A stretch of 64,000 bases of DNA from Litoditis marina (Eukaryota; Nematoda; Chromadorea; Rhabditida; Rhabditidae): contig OZ038433.1 of NCBI GenBank assembly GCA_964036275.1, positions 50,547,902 to 50,611,901 of the forward strand, written 5' to 3'. The position numbers were made by a program, and so were the translations under genes. Under the pieces are notes generated by a model. It saw only the letters and a program-made list of their open reading frames with translations. It made no database searches and was not told the DNA's origin. The stretch's first letter is position 1. The number at the start of each line of letters is the position of its first letter. Shown piece by piece: positions 43,209 through 54,719 of this stretch.

Positions 43209-43579
43209 ATTAGTAAAAAGTGGGGGAACCAACAAATGTGTGAGTTGTGTTTGGTTCGACCTCGATATCAGCAAAAAGTGAACGATACGAATTGCTGTGA
43301 TACTGTAGCAGAAGTATTCTGCAAAAATAGAACAATACAAATGTTGCACAATGGTTCACGAAGCCCGCATGATATTTCAGAAATTGCCGAAGGGTATTTC
43401 ATGTGTACTTTGACGACATGCGTGCGTTGTGAACCATTGTGCAACATTTGTATTGTTCTATTTTTGCAGAATACTTCTGCTACAGTATCACAGCAATTCG
43501 TATCGTTCACTTTTTGCTGATATCGAGGTCGAACCAAACACAACTCACACATTTGTTGGTTCCCCCACTTTTTACTAAT
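43209..43579. mobile_element. Near-perfect fold-back, arms about 150 bp
   Basis: Left arm starts ATTAGTAAAAAGTGGGGGAA and right arm ends TTCCCCCACTTTTTACTAAT. Arms about 43209-43364 and 43424-43579 match base for base over most of their length, around a 60 bp loop. Identical 41-codon open stretches therefore appear on both strands; this is not evidence of a gene. Confidence 0.9.
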
Positions 43580-43764
43580 TGTCCTTTTTTTGCTAGTTGT
43601 ACTCCTACAACTTCATATGTTGCCTATTCACAGAGTGGATCTTGTGAACTCATTATATTATTATGGAAATCTCAGTTTTGTGTGTGCACGAAGCCGAATG
43701 CAGACCATAAAATTGCTGATGTTGTAATATAACGCAGGTTAAACGTTCCGATTGACATGTACAG

Positions 43765-44870
43765 CGGCGATAAGCGATGGGGATTGGCGCCATTGACAAA
43801 TCTACAATTAGAGACACCAACTCACTTACAATATAGGCATTATTTCCAATACCACATCAAAAACCTTCGTTGAAACTTTTTTTTCATTCCTGCGTCAATT
43901 GACACACGCGTCTGGCGCCAGAACGAAACGAAATTTTCTAGATTTTTGAGCTACCAGTACACACTACATGTGTCAATTACTGATTGGAGCAATATTCAAA
44001 CTATTCAATTGTCAGTTTTGTGTGTTTTTGTTTTGGCGCCATTTGGCGTCTGTTCCGAGCCAGACGATAAAATTCGATTTTGAATTTGTGGATCTTTATT
44101 TCACATTGGAATATTCAATATCTGTTAACTTGAAACAGTTTGATTGACGATAACTGATAATTTTCCAACTTTGGCGCCAATTGGCGCCAGCGCACAGTGT
44201 CAACAGAACTTTTTTTGATTTTCAGTTTGAGCATCTTACTTGCCATGTGATAGTTATTTAGTGTACCGAATTTCAGACGATTCCATTGACGCTGTCGTGA
44301 GTTTGGGTTTTGGCGCCATCTGGCGCCTGGTTCGAGCGCCAGAAGAAAAATTTCAGTTTTGGAAAAAGACTTTCACACTTTCCACCAAATTATTCAATTT
44401 CTATTAGTGTTCAACATTTTAGTTGATGATAAATAGTGTTTTGCCGTTTTTGGCGCCTATTGGCGCCAGCGCCGGGCGCCAAGGGTGATGTATTCATCTC
44501 ATATTTGGCGCGACGGGCTAACTTCTGCATTATAACTCATGTTTCAAATTTCAGCTAAATCGGTTCGGTAGTTTTTCCAATAGTGGTTTTTGGCGCCTAT
44601 TGGCGCCCGCGCCCGGCGCCAATGAGGAGCTATACATCTCATATTTGGCGCGACAAGCTAAATTTTGCATTAGAACTCATGTTTCAAATTTCAGCTAAAT
44701 CGGTTCGATAGTTTTTCCAATAGTCGTTTTTGGCGCCTATTGGCGCCCGCGCCCGGCGCCAGAGATTACATATACATTTCATACTTGGCGCGACGAGCTA
44801 ACTTTCGCCATAGAATAAATGTTTCAAATTTCAGCCAAATTGGTTCAGTAGTTTTTCCACTACGATGCGG
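43765..44870. repeat. Ladder of about 140 bp units rich in GGCGCC
   Basis: GGCGCCA-containing blocks recur near 43770, 43910, 44035, 44172, 44310, 44449, 44587 and 44727. The last three are near-identical, with TTTTTGGCGCCTATTGGCGCC, CATATTTGGCGCGAC and CAGCTAAATCGGTTCG parts; earlier ones are increasingly diverged. The array ends with GACGACTGACGACTGACGAC. Confidence 0.85.
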
Positions 44871-45829
44871 ACAGGATTCCGTGAGGGACGACTGACGACT
44901 GACGACTGACGAGGGACGAATTACGGCGGAACTTTTCAACAACGACACGAAACCATAACTCAGGCGAAAATAATCCGATTTGGCTGAAATTTTCACACAA
45001 TGTTCAGTTCGTGATTCTCTAACGTTCTCTCCTTTTAGTTTTCAAAAAAAGATGATGTTTGAAGATTTTTGTTAATTAAAAGGAAAAAACGAGTCCGCAA
45101 TGGCCAAACCAAAGACAACTCACGCAGAGCGCTTCGCGCTCCGCGCGATAACAAGAATTTGTGAATATTTTTAGAAAGAAGAGGTTCCAGGAAAGGAGGA
45201 CAAACTAACATCAACTGATAAAGTCACAATTGACATGAGTTACGACTCAGTATACAAGGCGTGTCGAAATGGTGAAACCGGAAAATTTTAAAAGAGAGCC
45301 AGTTTCTCAAAAACCACGAAGTTTTATAATTTAGAAGTTTTTCCATTCGAAAGATGAGACCTTCTTACGTTGTAGTCCATCAAATTATTTTCATATTCAA
45401 TACGTTCTAATACTAAGGTTTCTAATCATACAGAGCTTTGATTAGCGCGTCAAATGTCATTCTGATCGAAAACTCAACAAACAATGAGTTGTATTCAATT
45501 ATTTTTACGATATTCGAATAGTTCTCTTAATGTAGATACGAAACAAAACAAAGTTTTTTGGAATATATGAGTTTTTAAGCAAGTTATGGCATTTTTCCTG
45601 AAATAAAGCAACGCATCGTTGAATTCAACGACGTCGTTTGCAATTACGATTGTATATGACCCCAAGGGGATAAAATTCTGTACAAAACGATACCAAACAT
45701 GACTATTCTCCGTTATACTACGCCCGTGCCATGGGTTTGCAGAAGATTGATTTTTTCCATGGTTGTCTTGCGGCCTGGCAATCTATGTCGTTCGGCATGC
45801 ACTTAAACCTTCTTTTTCCAGATTTCGTA

Positions 45830-47060
45830 CCTTAATTTGAAATTTTTGTCGCGTCGCGCACGCGCGCGCGTTTTGTCAAAATGTATAGTTGTGCTTAGCT
45901 TGGGCAGGTACAATTACAGTCGTTGGCCAATTTTGGTACTGTAAAACCTAATTTGAAACTTTTTGTCGCGTCGCGTGCACGCGCGCGCGTTTTGTCAAAA
46001 TGTATAGTTGTGCTTAGCTTGGGCAGGTACAGTTACAGTCGTTGGCCAATTTTGGTACTGTAAAATCTAATTTGAGTTTTTTCGTCGCGTCGCGTGCGCG
46101 CGCGCGTTTTGTTGAAATTTTGTGCATGTGTTTAACATTAGCAGGTACAATTACACTTGTCTGCCAAGTTTTGTACGATAAAACACACTTTGAAATTTTT
46201 GTCGCGTCGCGTGCGCGCGCGCCTGGCTTGTTAGAATTTATACATGTGTTCAGCATGAGCAGGTACAATTACACCTGTCCGCCAAGTTTTGTACGATAAA
46301 ACACACTTTGAAATTTTTGTCGCGTCGCGTGCGCGCGCGCCTGGCTTGTTGGAATTTATACATGTGTTCAGCATGAGCAGGTACAATTACACCTGTCCGC
46401 CAAGTTTTGTACAATAAAACACACTTTGAAATTTTTGTCGCGTCGCGTGCGCGCGTGCCTGGCTTGTTGGAATTTATACATGTGTTCAGCATGAGCAGGT
46501 ACAATTACACCTGTCCGCCAAGTTTTGTACAATAAAACACACTTTGAAATTTTTGTCGCGTCGCGTGCGCGCGCGCCTGGCTTGTTGGAATTTATACATG
46601 TGTTCAGCATGAGCAGGTACAATTACACCTGTCCGCCAAGTTTTGTACGATAAAACACACTTTGAAATTTTCGTCGCGTCGCGTGCGCGCGCGCCTGGCT
46701 TGTTGGAATTTATACATGTGTTCAGCATGAGCAGGTACAATTACACCTGTCCGCCAAGTTTTGTACAATAAAACACACTTTGAAATTTTTGTCGCGTCGC
46801 GTGCGCGCGTGCCTGGCTTGTTGGAATTTATACATGTGTTCAGCATGAGCAGGTACAATTACACCTGTCCGCCAAGTTTTGTACAATAAAACACACTTTG
46901 AAATTTTTGTCGCGTCGCGTGCGCGCGCGCGTTTTTTTTGACATTCTAACCGAGTTTAGCATGAAACGGTATAATTACACCTTTTTGCCAAGTTTTGTAC
47001 GATAAAACTTATTTTGAACTTTTTTGTAGCCTCGCGTGCACGCGCGCGCACGTTTTATGA
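45830..47060. repeat. Right 118 bp satellite array
   Basis: About ten copies, most exactly 118 bp (starts near 46144, 46262, 46380, 46498, 46616, 46734, 46852), nearly identical in the centre and diverged at both ends. Same family as 35090-35925 and preceded by the same lead-in (TACCAAACATGACTATT, GCCATGGGTTTGC). The serial 84-codon open frames are repeat artefacts. Confidence 0.92.
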
Positions 47061-48204
47061 AGTAGTATCTTATATATTCTCTAATTAAAATTTTTATTTT
47101 GCACGAACATATAATGAAGAGGTGGAATGCGAGCTGTATCATACCGTACTTGTATTTCAAACACTTCCTTTTTGATGTGCGCGCTCTCTCACAGCACCAT
47201 TTTCTCGAATGGTGCGGCAGAATCTCCTTAAAGTGCATTCGCTGCACCGACACGGACGAAATGACTGCACCGAACGGACGAAAGGTGACAATAGCATTGT
47301 ATATAGGAAGGGGATGGTTTTCCATTTTAAATTTTTAAAACGGCTATATCTCGGTTATATGGTGTTGAAACTTGAATATGTCCCCGTTATGGGGTAAATC
47401 GAGTATGAGAAATTCATTGGTGTGCTTTAAATTGTACGATTTTCATTGTGCATCAAGGTACGGAACGAGTGCACGAATAATGCACGATTTCGTGCACTGT
47501 TTCCGTTCAAAAGTTCATGGTAGATTTCGAAAAGGGTTCTCATGTGGTATTTCAAAAATTAGACGATTCCACCAAAAACGAAGCTCCCAAATCAAAAATA
47601 ACGGATTTTTGGTCCGTATTGTCCGATTTACGGGCGAAAGAGACTATTTATGCAAATATCGCGCACATCAAAATGTAGATCACAAAATTCTGCTATGGAA
47701 AAGTTGTGTTCAAAATAGGAGTTAGAGGGGCGTTTTTCGAGAAAAACACGTTTTAAAAGTGAAATTTTCGTTGAAAACGCCCTAGGTAAATAATCGATAA
47801 TCAATATTAGTGTTAAATAATGGTAGGTGTAAATGAGTGATTTGGACGGAATAGCTCGTTGTAGATTAGTAGTACATGATTCTTTGGCCCGTTTGAATTT
47901 GCACGACCCTTTTATCAAGCTTTGAAGTTATGAGCATCACACGTTCCGAAAATTTTTAAAATTCGGTATGCGAGGATGCAAAATGGAGCACTCAAAAAAA
48001 CTTTATCATCACATTATAACCGTACTTTTCCATTGTGCGCGCCCTTGTTAGGGCGCACACTCCCTGTGTGGAGCGCGGCAGAATTTCGGACGGGTGCATC
48101 TTCGGTGCGTTGTCCGCGTTGCTTACTGCATTGTATATAGGAGCGGGGAGAAGATCCATACAGCTTGACTTCGATTTTTTAATTTGTTCAGTTTATTTTC
48201 TATT

Positions 48205-48328
48205 CACAGCAGGACGATTATGTGGACCGATCCCGTGTCCAGCGGTCCCTTAAACCGCAATTGAAAAATGGATTGCAGTTTAAAGGACTGATGCGTTGGG
48301 ATTGGAACACATACTCGGATTTCTTTAA
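48205..48328. mobile_element. Palindromic MITE, copy 6
   Basis: AGGACGATTATGTGGACCG left; right end degraded to CACATACTCGGATTTCT followed by TTAA. Inner arm GCAGTTTAAAGGACTG intact. Confidence 0.75.
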
Positions 48329-48551
48329 GAAGGAACATAGAGGTTCAAAGTTATTCGAAAAGAACTCAATAAAGCATGATACTTTGCATCTTAGATCACT
48401 CGTCACAGACGTCGAAGTAACATAAACATAGAACAGATTAATTATCTGTGTGGGAGAAGTAAGAATGTTTGCTTCATGTTAACTCATGTTCTTCAACACT
48501 TTTCACAATGCGTAAATTCTGCTGCGTTCATAGATGTTTTGTTCCCGGAAG

Positions 48552-48675
48552 TTAAAGAAAGACGATTACGTGGCCCAATCGCAACGCTTTAGTCCTTTAA
48601 ACCGCACTACATTTTTCAATGGTAGTTTAAAGGACCGTTGCCACGGGATTGGTCAACATAATCGTCCCTTTTTAA
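48552..48675. mobile_element. Palindromic MITE at TTAA, copy 7
   Basis: TTAA at 48552-48555 and 48672-48675; arms AGACGATTACGTGGCCCAAT and ATTGGTCAACATAATCGTCC-like. Lies only 220 bp from copy 6. Confidence 0.8.
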
Positions 48676-48726
48676 CGGTACGAAGAAGAGAAGACCTACC
48701 TGTTTTGCGAACAGTTTCGGGTGAAT

Positions 48727-48997
48727 TCTATATCTAACCGGGTTTTTAGGTAACCTAACCCTTTTTTGGTAACCTTTTTTTCAGGTTACCTCAGTAGGTA
48801 ACCGGATGGTAACCGAAAATGAAAAACCGGTTACCTGTTTTTCTAACGCAAAATGTGGTTTTTATCGTTACTTTGAACGGTAACCGGGTTTCAGTTTTAG
48901 GTTACTTTCAGGTTACCTACCAGGTAACCTGAAAAATAAGGTTACCAAAAAAAGGTTAGGTTACCTAAAAACCCGGTTAGTTGTAGAATTGGCCACA
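48727..48997. repeat. Fold-back element of GGTAACC palindromes with AATTGGCC end
   Basis: Left AATTCTATATCTAACCGGG then TTTTTAGGTAACC; right GGTTACCTAAAAACCCGG then TTAGTTGTAGAATTGGCC. The same outer sequence brackets the nested element in NSUN4 intron 1. Confidence 0.75.
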
Positions 48998-49930
48998 GTT
49001 TCGAAACCGGCGGAAGCCATTCAACAGATTGAAACAGGATAGATGAAAACATTTATTGAATCTGCGTTGAGTTTGAGGAATGGGTACAAAAAAAAACAAA
49101 ATGAGTAGAAATTCACGAGCAGAGAGTATTTTCCAAATGACGGTAAAATTTTGGTTTAGCCTCCATAAGTTCAAAATATCATTCTCGAGATATAATGAAC
49201 GAAAACAAACGCACAGTTAGATATGTAAGAAATTTGTCTAACTACAAGAAGATATATTAGGTGATTTTGATATCTTATTCATTCACATTCATATATAACG
49301 CACTATAACGCGATAGAAAATTTTATTCTTCGCAAGTCATCTTTAGTTTGAAAGAGTCACTTCTAATCGAAACAAGACCTTAAAGTCTAATCGTTAAACA
49401 TATTAAAGGTTTGAGATGAACTATTCAATTGTGATTATCACAACAGCTCAAGCTAAGATAATCAGGAAATTTTTACTTTTTAGCACAACTACGTGTTTCA
49501 ATCATGTGTCTTAACATGGGGCAGGATTAATAAACACTGAGTCTAAATTAGACACTTAAATAAAAAATAAAATTTGAAAATTTGAAGCCATTTTTAACCC
49601 ATGTTGAACCCCGTTGTTGTAATCGTTACCGGGACGTGTTGGAAACCTTTAACTATTTACGATTTACTGCTCTCTTGTAATCTTGCTGTGAGAGTTCGCA
49701 GATTTCAGTCTGTTCTACTCTAAGCAGAAGACTTTTCGTCAGCCATATTGAACACAGAAATTGAAAGCATTCTCCGTGTCATCTATCTATGTGATGACTA
49801 TATACCGCCTAACTCTTTTCGTTTTCATCTGATAGCCCAACGGTTACATCACGTAATCATGACCCTTTCCAAACACACATGAAAAACAATTAATACAGTT
49901 GGACTGTTTATTCTATTTGTGCTTCTACAT

Positions 49931-51227
49931 CTAATACCCGGGAGCGGTTCTGGGTGGTGGGCAGTGGTCGCAAGATCCCTTCTCGCCATCCTTTCCGGGT
50001 GCCCCATCGGCTCCGTTTTCTCCGTCCTTGCCGGGTTCTCCGGCGTTTCCGGCATCTCCCTGAGGTCCGGGAGCTCCCGGTCTTCCGGCATGTCCGGGTC
50101 TTCCGTCCGATCCGGCCTCTCCCTGAGGTCCAGGCTCTCCGGGCTGTCCAGGCTGTCCAGCAGGCGAAGGAAGAGTGCGCACCTGAACGAATTACCATTT
50201 ATGGATGAATATCACTGAAATGTTTCAACCATTGAGGAGACTGAAAGTGAGACTCACTTGTCCGGGTGTTCCGGGTCTTCCGGATTCTCCGTCAGATCCG
50301 GGCTGTCCGGGAGGTCCTCCGGGTCCGGGAGGTCCACGGGGTCCTGGTCGGCCACTTGGCCCGGGCTGAAATTATAGTTCAATTAAAAACAATCAATATT
50401 CAAGAACATGGTTTTTTTTCTGCACAATTCAATATCAACTCACTTCTCCGGCTCCACCGACAGGTCCGGCAGGTCCCTTTCTTCCGGGAAGTCCGGGAGG
50501 TCCGGCGGGAGCAGCGGGACATTCGAAGCAGAAGTCGTCAATGGTTGGCTTGGCGTGTTGGTCGACGGCATCTTCTCCGGGAGAACCGGGAGTTCCGTTC
50601 TGACCGTCTTGTCCGGGTTCTCCGTCCTGACCGGGAACTCCGGCTGGACCAGCCTCTCCGATTCCGCAAGAACAGCATTGTTCCGCCGCCTGACGCTTTC
50701 CGCGACCCGAAGCCTCCGCGTGGATTGAGTCCAACTGAATACAATCAACTATGAAACTGTCAAATACTTGATAATAATCAGTTGTGCATTGGCCTTAGAG
50801 ATAACTTTACTCGAAAGTTTCACCTGAAAACTGGCATACCAATTAGGCTCAAATTCTAACTCACTCCAATGTTTCACACTGAAGCTAGCTTGAGTCCAGC
50901 TAAAACAATAAAGGAGATAACTGTCCATTCTTCAATATTATCCTAGCATTCAACTGAAACTCGCAAATCAGGAAATGCCTAAACCCACTCCAATGTTTCA
51001 CCCGTAAACTAGCTCACCTTGGTGAATTCGACTCTCATTCCGTTGTTTCTGAGACGACAGAAGTTGATTTCTTCCTGTAGACCCGACTGTACATTGTGCA
51101 TGTGCATGCACAACATAGGTACAGCCACAATTGCCACCAAAGTCGCGATTGTCGATGACGCGACCCCAAAAAACGCGAATTTCTTCGCCATCTCAGCGTC
51201 AGCGAATTTCTTCAGCTCCTCAGTCAT
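49931..51227 (-). CDS. Cuticle collagen C, 286 aa
   Basis: Secreted cuticle collagen, near-identical to B, D, E and F. Exons on minus: 51227-51018, 50734-50444, 50365-50258, 50182-49931 (210/291/108/252 bp, phase 0). Same domain order: N domain with hydrophobic anchor, RGKR cleavage site, CCSCG, CFECP, Gly-[15 protein letters not shown]. Differs from its paralogues by Val in MRVEF at the end of exon 1 (others MRGEF). Intron 1 is long (283 bp), contains a decoy copy of the exon 2 start and matches intron 1 of collagen D in inverse orientation. AATAAA at 49912-49907. Confidence 0.95.
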
Positions 51228-51517
51228 GGTCCTAGAAAATACATAGAATGTTGTGAGCTTCTGATGAAAAATATACGAGTAGCGTATGAACTAATAACGT
51301 AAGAATTCGACAAAACACATATAATCATATTCTGTGATAAAGTGATAAATTAAGGTGATGCTGAGGCGTTGAACAATGTTTGAATAAAATTCAGCTGCTC
51401 TTTAAGTGTTTCAGTGGTTTGATAAGTAACATAATTGAAATTATATTGATACGTTTGGATTGCTATTCAGTTAAGTATCTACACAGTTCTTCGTTATTAT
51501 CATGAGCCAAGTTTGCT

Positions 51518-51643
51518 TTTAAAGTTGGACGATTATGTAAACCAATCCTTCACGCATCGGTCCTTTGAACTCCAAATGAAAATTATGTAGCAGCTTAAAG
51601 GACCGAAGCGTTGCGATTGGTCCACATACTTGTCCTTCTTCAA
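51518..51643. mobile_element. Palindromic MITE, copy 8
   Basis: TTGGACGATTATGTAAACC left, GGTCCACATACTTGTCCTTC right; flanking TTAA remains recognisable only on the left as TTTTAAA. Confidence 0.7.
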
Positions 51644-53085
51644 ATGTTATATGCGTTTTTTTTCACAAATAAGATAGAGACTATACGCTCATTTGAACTA
51701 TTCTAACAAGACAGCCGAAGTTTGCCGTGAAGACGTACTTTTACTAAAGAACTACTAAACCACCGTTGGAGTTGTGAGACCCAAACAAAGTTAAAAACGT
51801 GTCAGAACAAGTGACAGATTCTAGATTGATGTGAAATATGCCTATTATGTTCAGTGTTAGGAATGTTTACCATAAAGTCTCTACGAGAATTTGACTAGAT
51901 CAACCAACGATAAGTTAGAAAGCTACTCGTGACGTCTGAATTTTGAAATAAATTGCCGTGATATGATAAACATGCGATTCACTAGTAGAGAACAGTTTGA
52001 CTGCGAATATGGGCATGAATCCCATCTACCCCTTTATATTGATGGCGAGTGGAACGAGGTGCAAAAACCGCGTCACACTTGCTGTGAACAATGGAGAAAA
52101 TACTCGGGAATGTGATCAAAGTTGGTCAAAAGTTGTGTGAACGTGATATTCTCATTTTTCCCAGTTAGCACACACGAAGTCTCCGTCAGGATTGTACAAA
52201 AAAGTAATAGGGAATAATAATATCTGAGTTGAAGTTTGATCGGCATCGGCATGCTTCTGTGAAGTTCGCCTGAATTACAGCAAGATCAAAATAGAGAGAA
52301 AGCGGTTCAGAATACGATGTACAGAGTACAGTATCAATCCGCCCTACCCTGAGCGCCTGCAACTAGATCGTTGACTTGTTAAACGACCCCATCAGTGGTT
52401 GTGTAAATTATTTTGCCCGTTAGCAATAAGCGAATTCTTACGATTTCTCATAGTGTTTTCGAAACGCAATACTGCTAGGAACATTTAGAAAAGCAATCTG
52501 GAATGGTCAACATCAACGTTACCATACTTATCAGCCTCAGTGGTCAAAAAAATCCGGTCTCCCTTTAAAGTATTATGATATGAATAAGGCTTGTTGTTAC
52601 AAGTTTGGTTCGTATTCAAAAGATTCTTCGGTAGAGTTCTTGAAGTATAGGAATAAAAATAACTCGGCATTTTTGAAATATCTTCGAGCTTTTTGTTTAA
52701 ATTGAATGCAACTAGTAGTCGAACGGCAGTTCGAGTTACACCGTTGTGAAGCCCATATTTTATATGTTATCCGTTCACACTATACTCTGTTCCACCAATC
52801 GATGTCCTTCTACAGTAATCAGCCCAATATTCAGGAGGGTTTTTCTAATAATTCCCTATTCGGAATTGAAACTCTCGGAGTATGTGGTAATGAAGGTTCA
52901 GAAGACACTACTAGCGTTAGCAAAGAATCCGAAAACGCCAACATATTAAACTTCGACCTAAAAAATTGAACCGATTACTGTTGAAGGTTAGTGGGTGGAA
53001 CAAACTGTACAAAGTAATAAAAATCAATATTTTTGTTTTTGCCTCTGTTCTGTCCGAATCAATATCAAATGCAGTTACTACAGTT

Positions 53086-53140
53086 GGTGTGACCAGATTT
53101 TTCTGCAATAGTCACACTACTGGACACTACAAAAGGGGCG
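53086..53140 (+). promoter_or_regulatory. Conserved collagen promoter palindrome (D)
   Basis: GGTGTGACCAGATTTTTCTG, then CAATAGTCACACTACTGG, then ACTACAAAAGGGGCG in place of TATAAAAGG. About 330 bp before the collagen D ATG. Confidence 0.6.
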
Positions 53141-53425
53141 AAATGGTGCAATTCTCACACAAATCGCAAGTTTACCACATTTCTATAGTCCATGTCTCCA
53201 CTACTCCCTTGAGTCTATCTGAGAATGAGGCTGTGTTACTTTAGTCATACGATTCATCAACATATTTTCAAACAATTTTGTGTGTACTTGCTGGTTCGGA
53301 AAGTTTATAGTTTGTGAAAATCTTGCAACATTCAAGGTAACCAATTCATGGAGCTGTTTCAATCAATGCTCCTCTTGTATATTTTTCATCAGAAGCGTGC
53401 AACATTCTGCCTATCTTCTAGGGCC

Positions 53426-54719
53426 ATGACTGAGGAGCTGAGGAAGTTCGCCGACGCTGAGATGGCGAAGAAATTCGCGTTTTTCGGGGTCGCGTCATCG
53501 ACAATCGCGACTTTGGTGGCAATTGTGGCTGTACCTATGCTGTGCATGCACATGCACAATGTACAGTCGGGACTGCAGGAAGAAATCAACTTCTGTCGTC
53601 TCAGAAACAACGGAATGAGAGGCGAATTCACCAAGGTGAGCTAGTTTACGGGGGAAACATTGGAGGGGGTTTAGGCATTTCCTGATTTGCGAGTTTCAGT
53701 TGAATGCTAGGATAATATTGAGGAATGGACAGTTATCTCCTTTATTTTTTTAGCTGGACTCAAGCTAGCTTCAGTGTGAAACATTGGAGTGAGTTGGAAT
53801 TTGAGCCTTATTGGTATGCGAGTTTTCAGGTGAAACTTTCGAGTAAAGTTATCTCTAAGGCCAATGCACAACTGATTATTATCAAGTATTTGACAGTTTC
53901 ATAGTTGATTGTTTTCTAGCTGGACTCAATCCACGCGGAGGCTTCGGGTCGCGGAAAGCGTCAGGCGGCGGAACAATGCTGTTCTTGCGGAATCGGAGAG
54001 GCTGGTCCAGCCGGAGTTCCCGGTCAGGACGGAGAACCCGGACAAGACGGTCAGAACGGAACTCCCGGTTCTCCCGGAGAAGATGCCGTCGACCAACACG
54101 CCAAGCCCACCTATGACGACTTCTGCTTCGAGTGCCCCGCTGCTCCCGCCGGACCTCCCGGACTTCCCGGAAGAAAGGGACCTGCCGGACCTGTCGGTGG
54201 AGCCGGAGAAGTAAGTTACTATTTAGTTTGACTGAGAAACACTATAAAAATGACTATTGATTATTCTTAACTAAACTTATTCCAGCCCGGACCAAGTGGC
54301 CGACCAGGACCCCGTGGACCTCCCGGACCCGGAGGACCTCCCGGACAGCCCGGATCTGACGGAGAATCCGGAAGACCCGGAACACCCGGACAGGTGAGTC
54401 ACACTTTTAGCCGGCTTATCAGTTGAACATTCCAGTGATATTCATCCATAAATGGTAATTCGTTCAGGTGCGCACTCTTCCCTCGCCTGCTGGACAGCCT
54501 GGACAGCCCGGAGAGCCTGGACCTCAGGGAGAGGCCGGATCGGACGGAAGACCCGGACATGCCGGAAGACCGGGAGCTCCCGGACCTCAGGGAGATGCCG
54601 GAAACGCGGGAGAACCCGGCAAGGACGGAGAAAACGGAGCCGATGGGGCACCCGGAAAGGATGGCGAGAAGGGATCTTGCGACCACTGCCCACCACCCAG
54701 AACCGCTCCCGGGTATTAG
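53426..54719 (+). CDS. Cuticle collagen D, 286 aa
   Basis: Secreted cuticle collagen. Exons 53426-53635, 53920-54210, 54286-54393, 54468-54719 (210/291/108/252 bp, phase 0). N domain, RGKR site, CCSCG, CFECP and [13 protein letters not shown] as in its paralogues; reads ELRKF (others ELKKF) near the N-terminus and KPTYDD like B. The ATG follows CTTCTAGGGCC, an acceptor that fits a 5' exon or spliced leader. AATAAA at 54738-54743. Intron 1 is the inverted twin of collagen C intron 1; the 3' flank (54765-54880) matches that of collagen E. Confidence 0.95.

Larger units (their letters stand above)
47061..49930. other. Region between satellite block and collagen C
   Basis: No supportable gene. 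It holds two diverged copies of a module (47160-47310 and 48020-48150) with TGCGCGC, GCGGCAGAAT, GGTGCAT or GTGCATTCG and GCATTGTATATAGGA. It also holds two TTAA MITEs and a fold-back (48727-48997). The rest is AT-rich. Confidence 0.5.
51228..53425. other. Divergent region between collagens C and D
   Basis: About 2.2 kb holding both upstream regions. A TATA-like block for C (minus CAATATAAAGGGG, 52042-52030), a decayed palindromic MITE (51518-51643) and the D promoter palindrome (53086-53140). No gene otherwise supported. Confidence 0.55.

Noticed and set aside
43236..43552. Two open frames starting with the same 41 residues on opposite strands
   Set aside because: Caused by the perfect inverted repeat; no family resemblance and no splice or promoter signals.
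46014..46858. Series of 84-codon open frames
   Set aside because: One frame of the 118 bp satellite repeated; the spacing equals the repeat period.
35090..47060. CRISPR-like array
   Set aside because: Repeats are directly adjacent without unique spacers, the context is a eukaryotic genome, and no cas-like genes are present.
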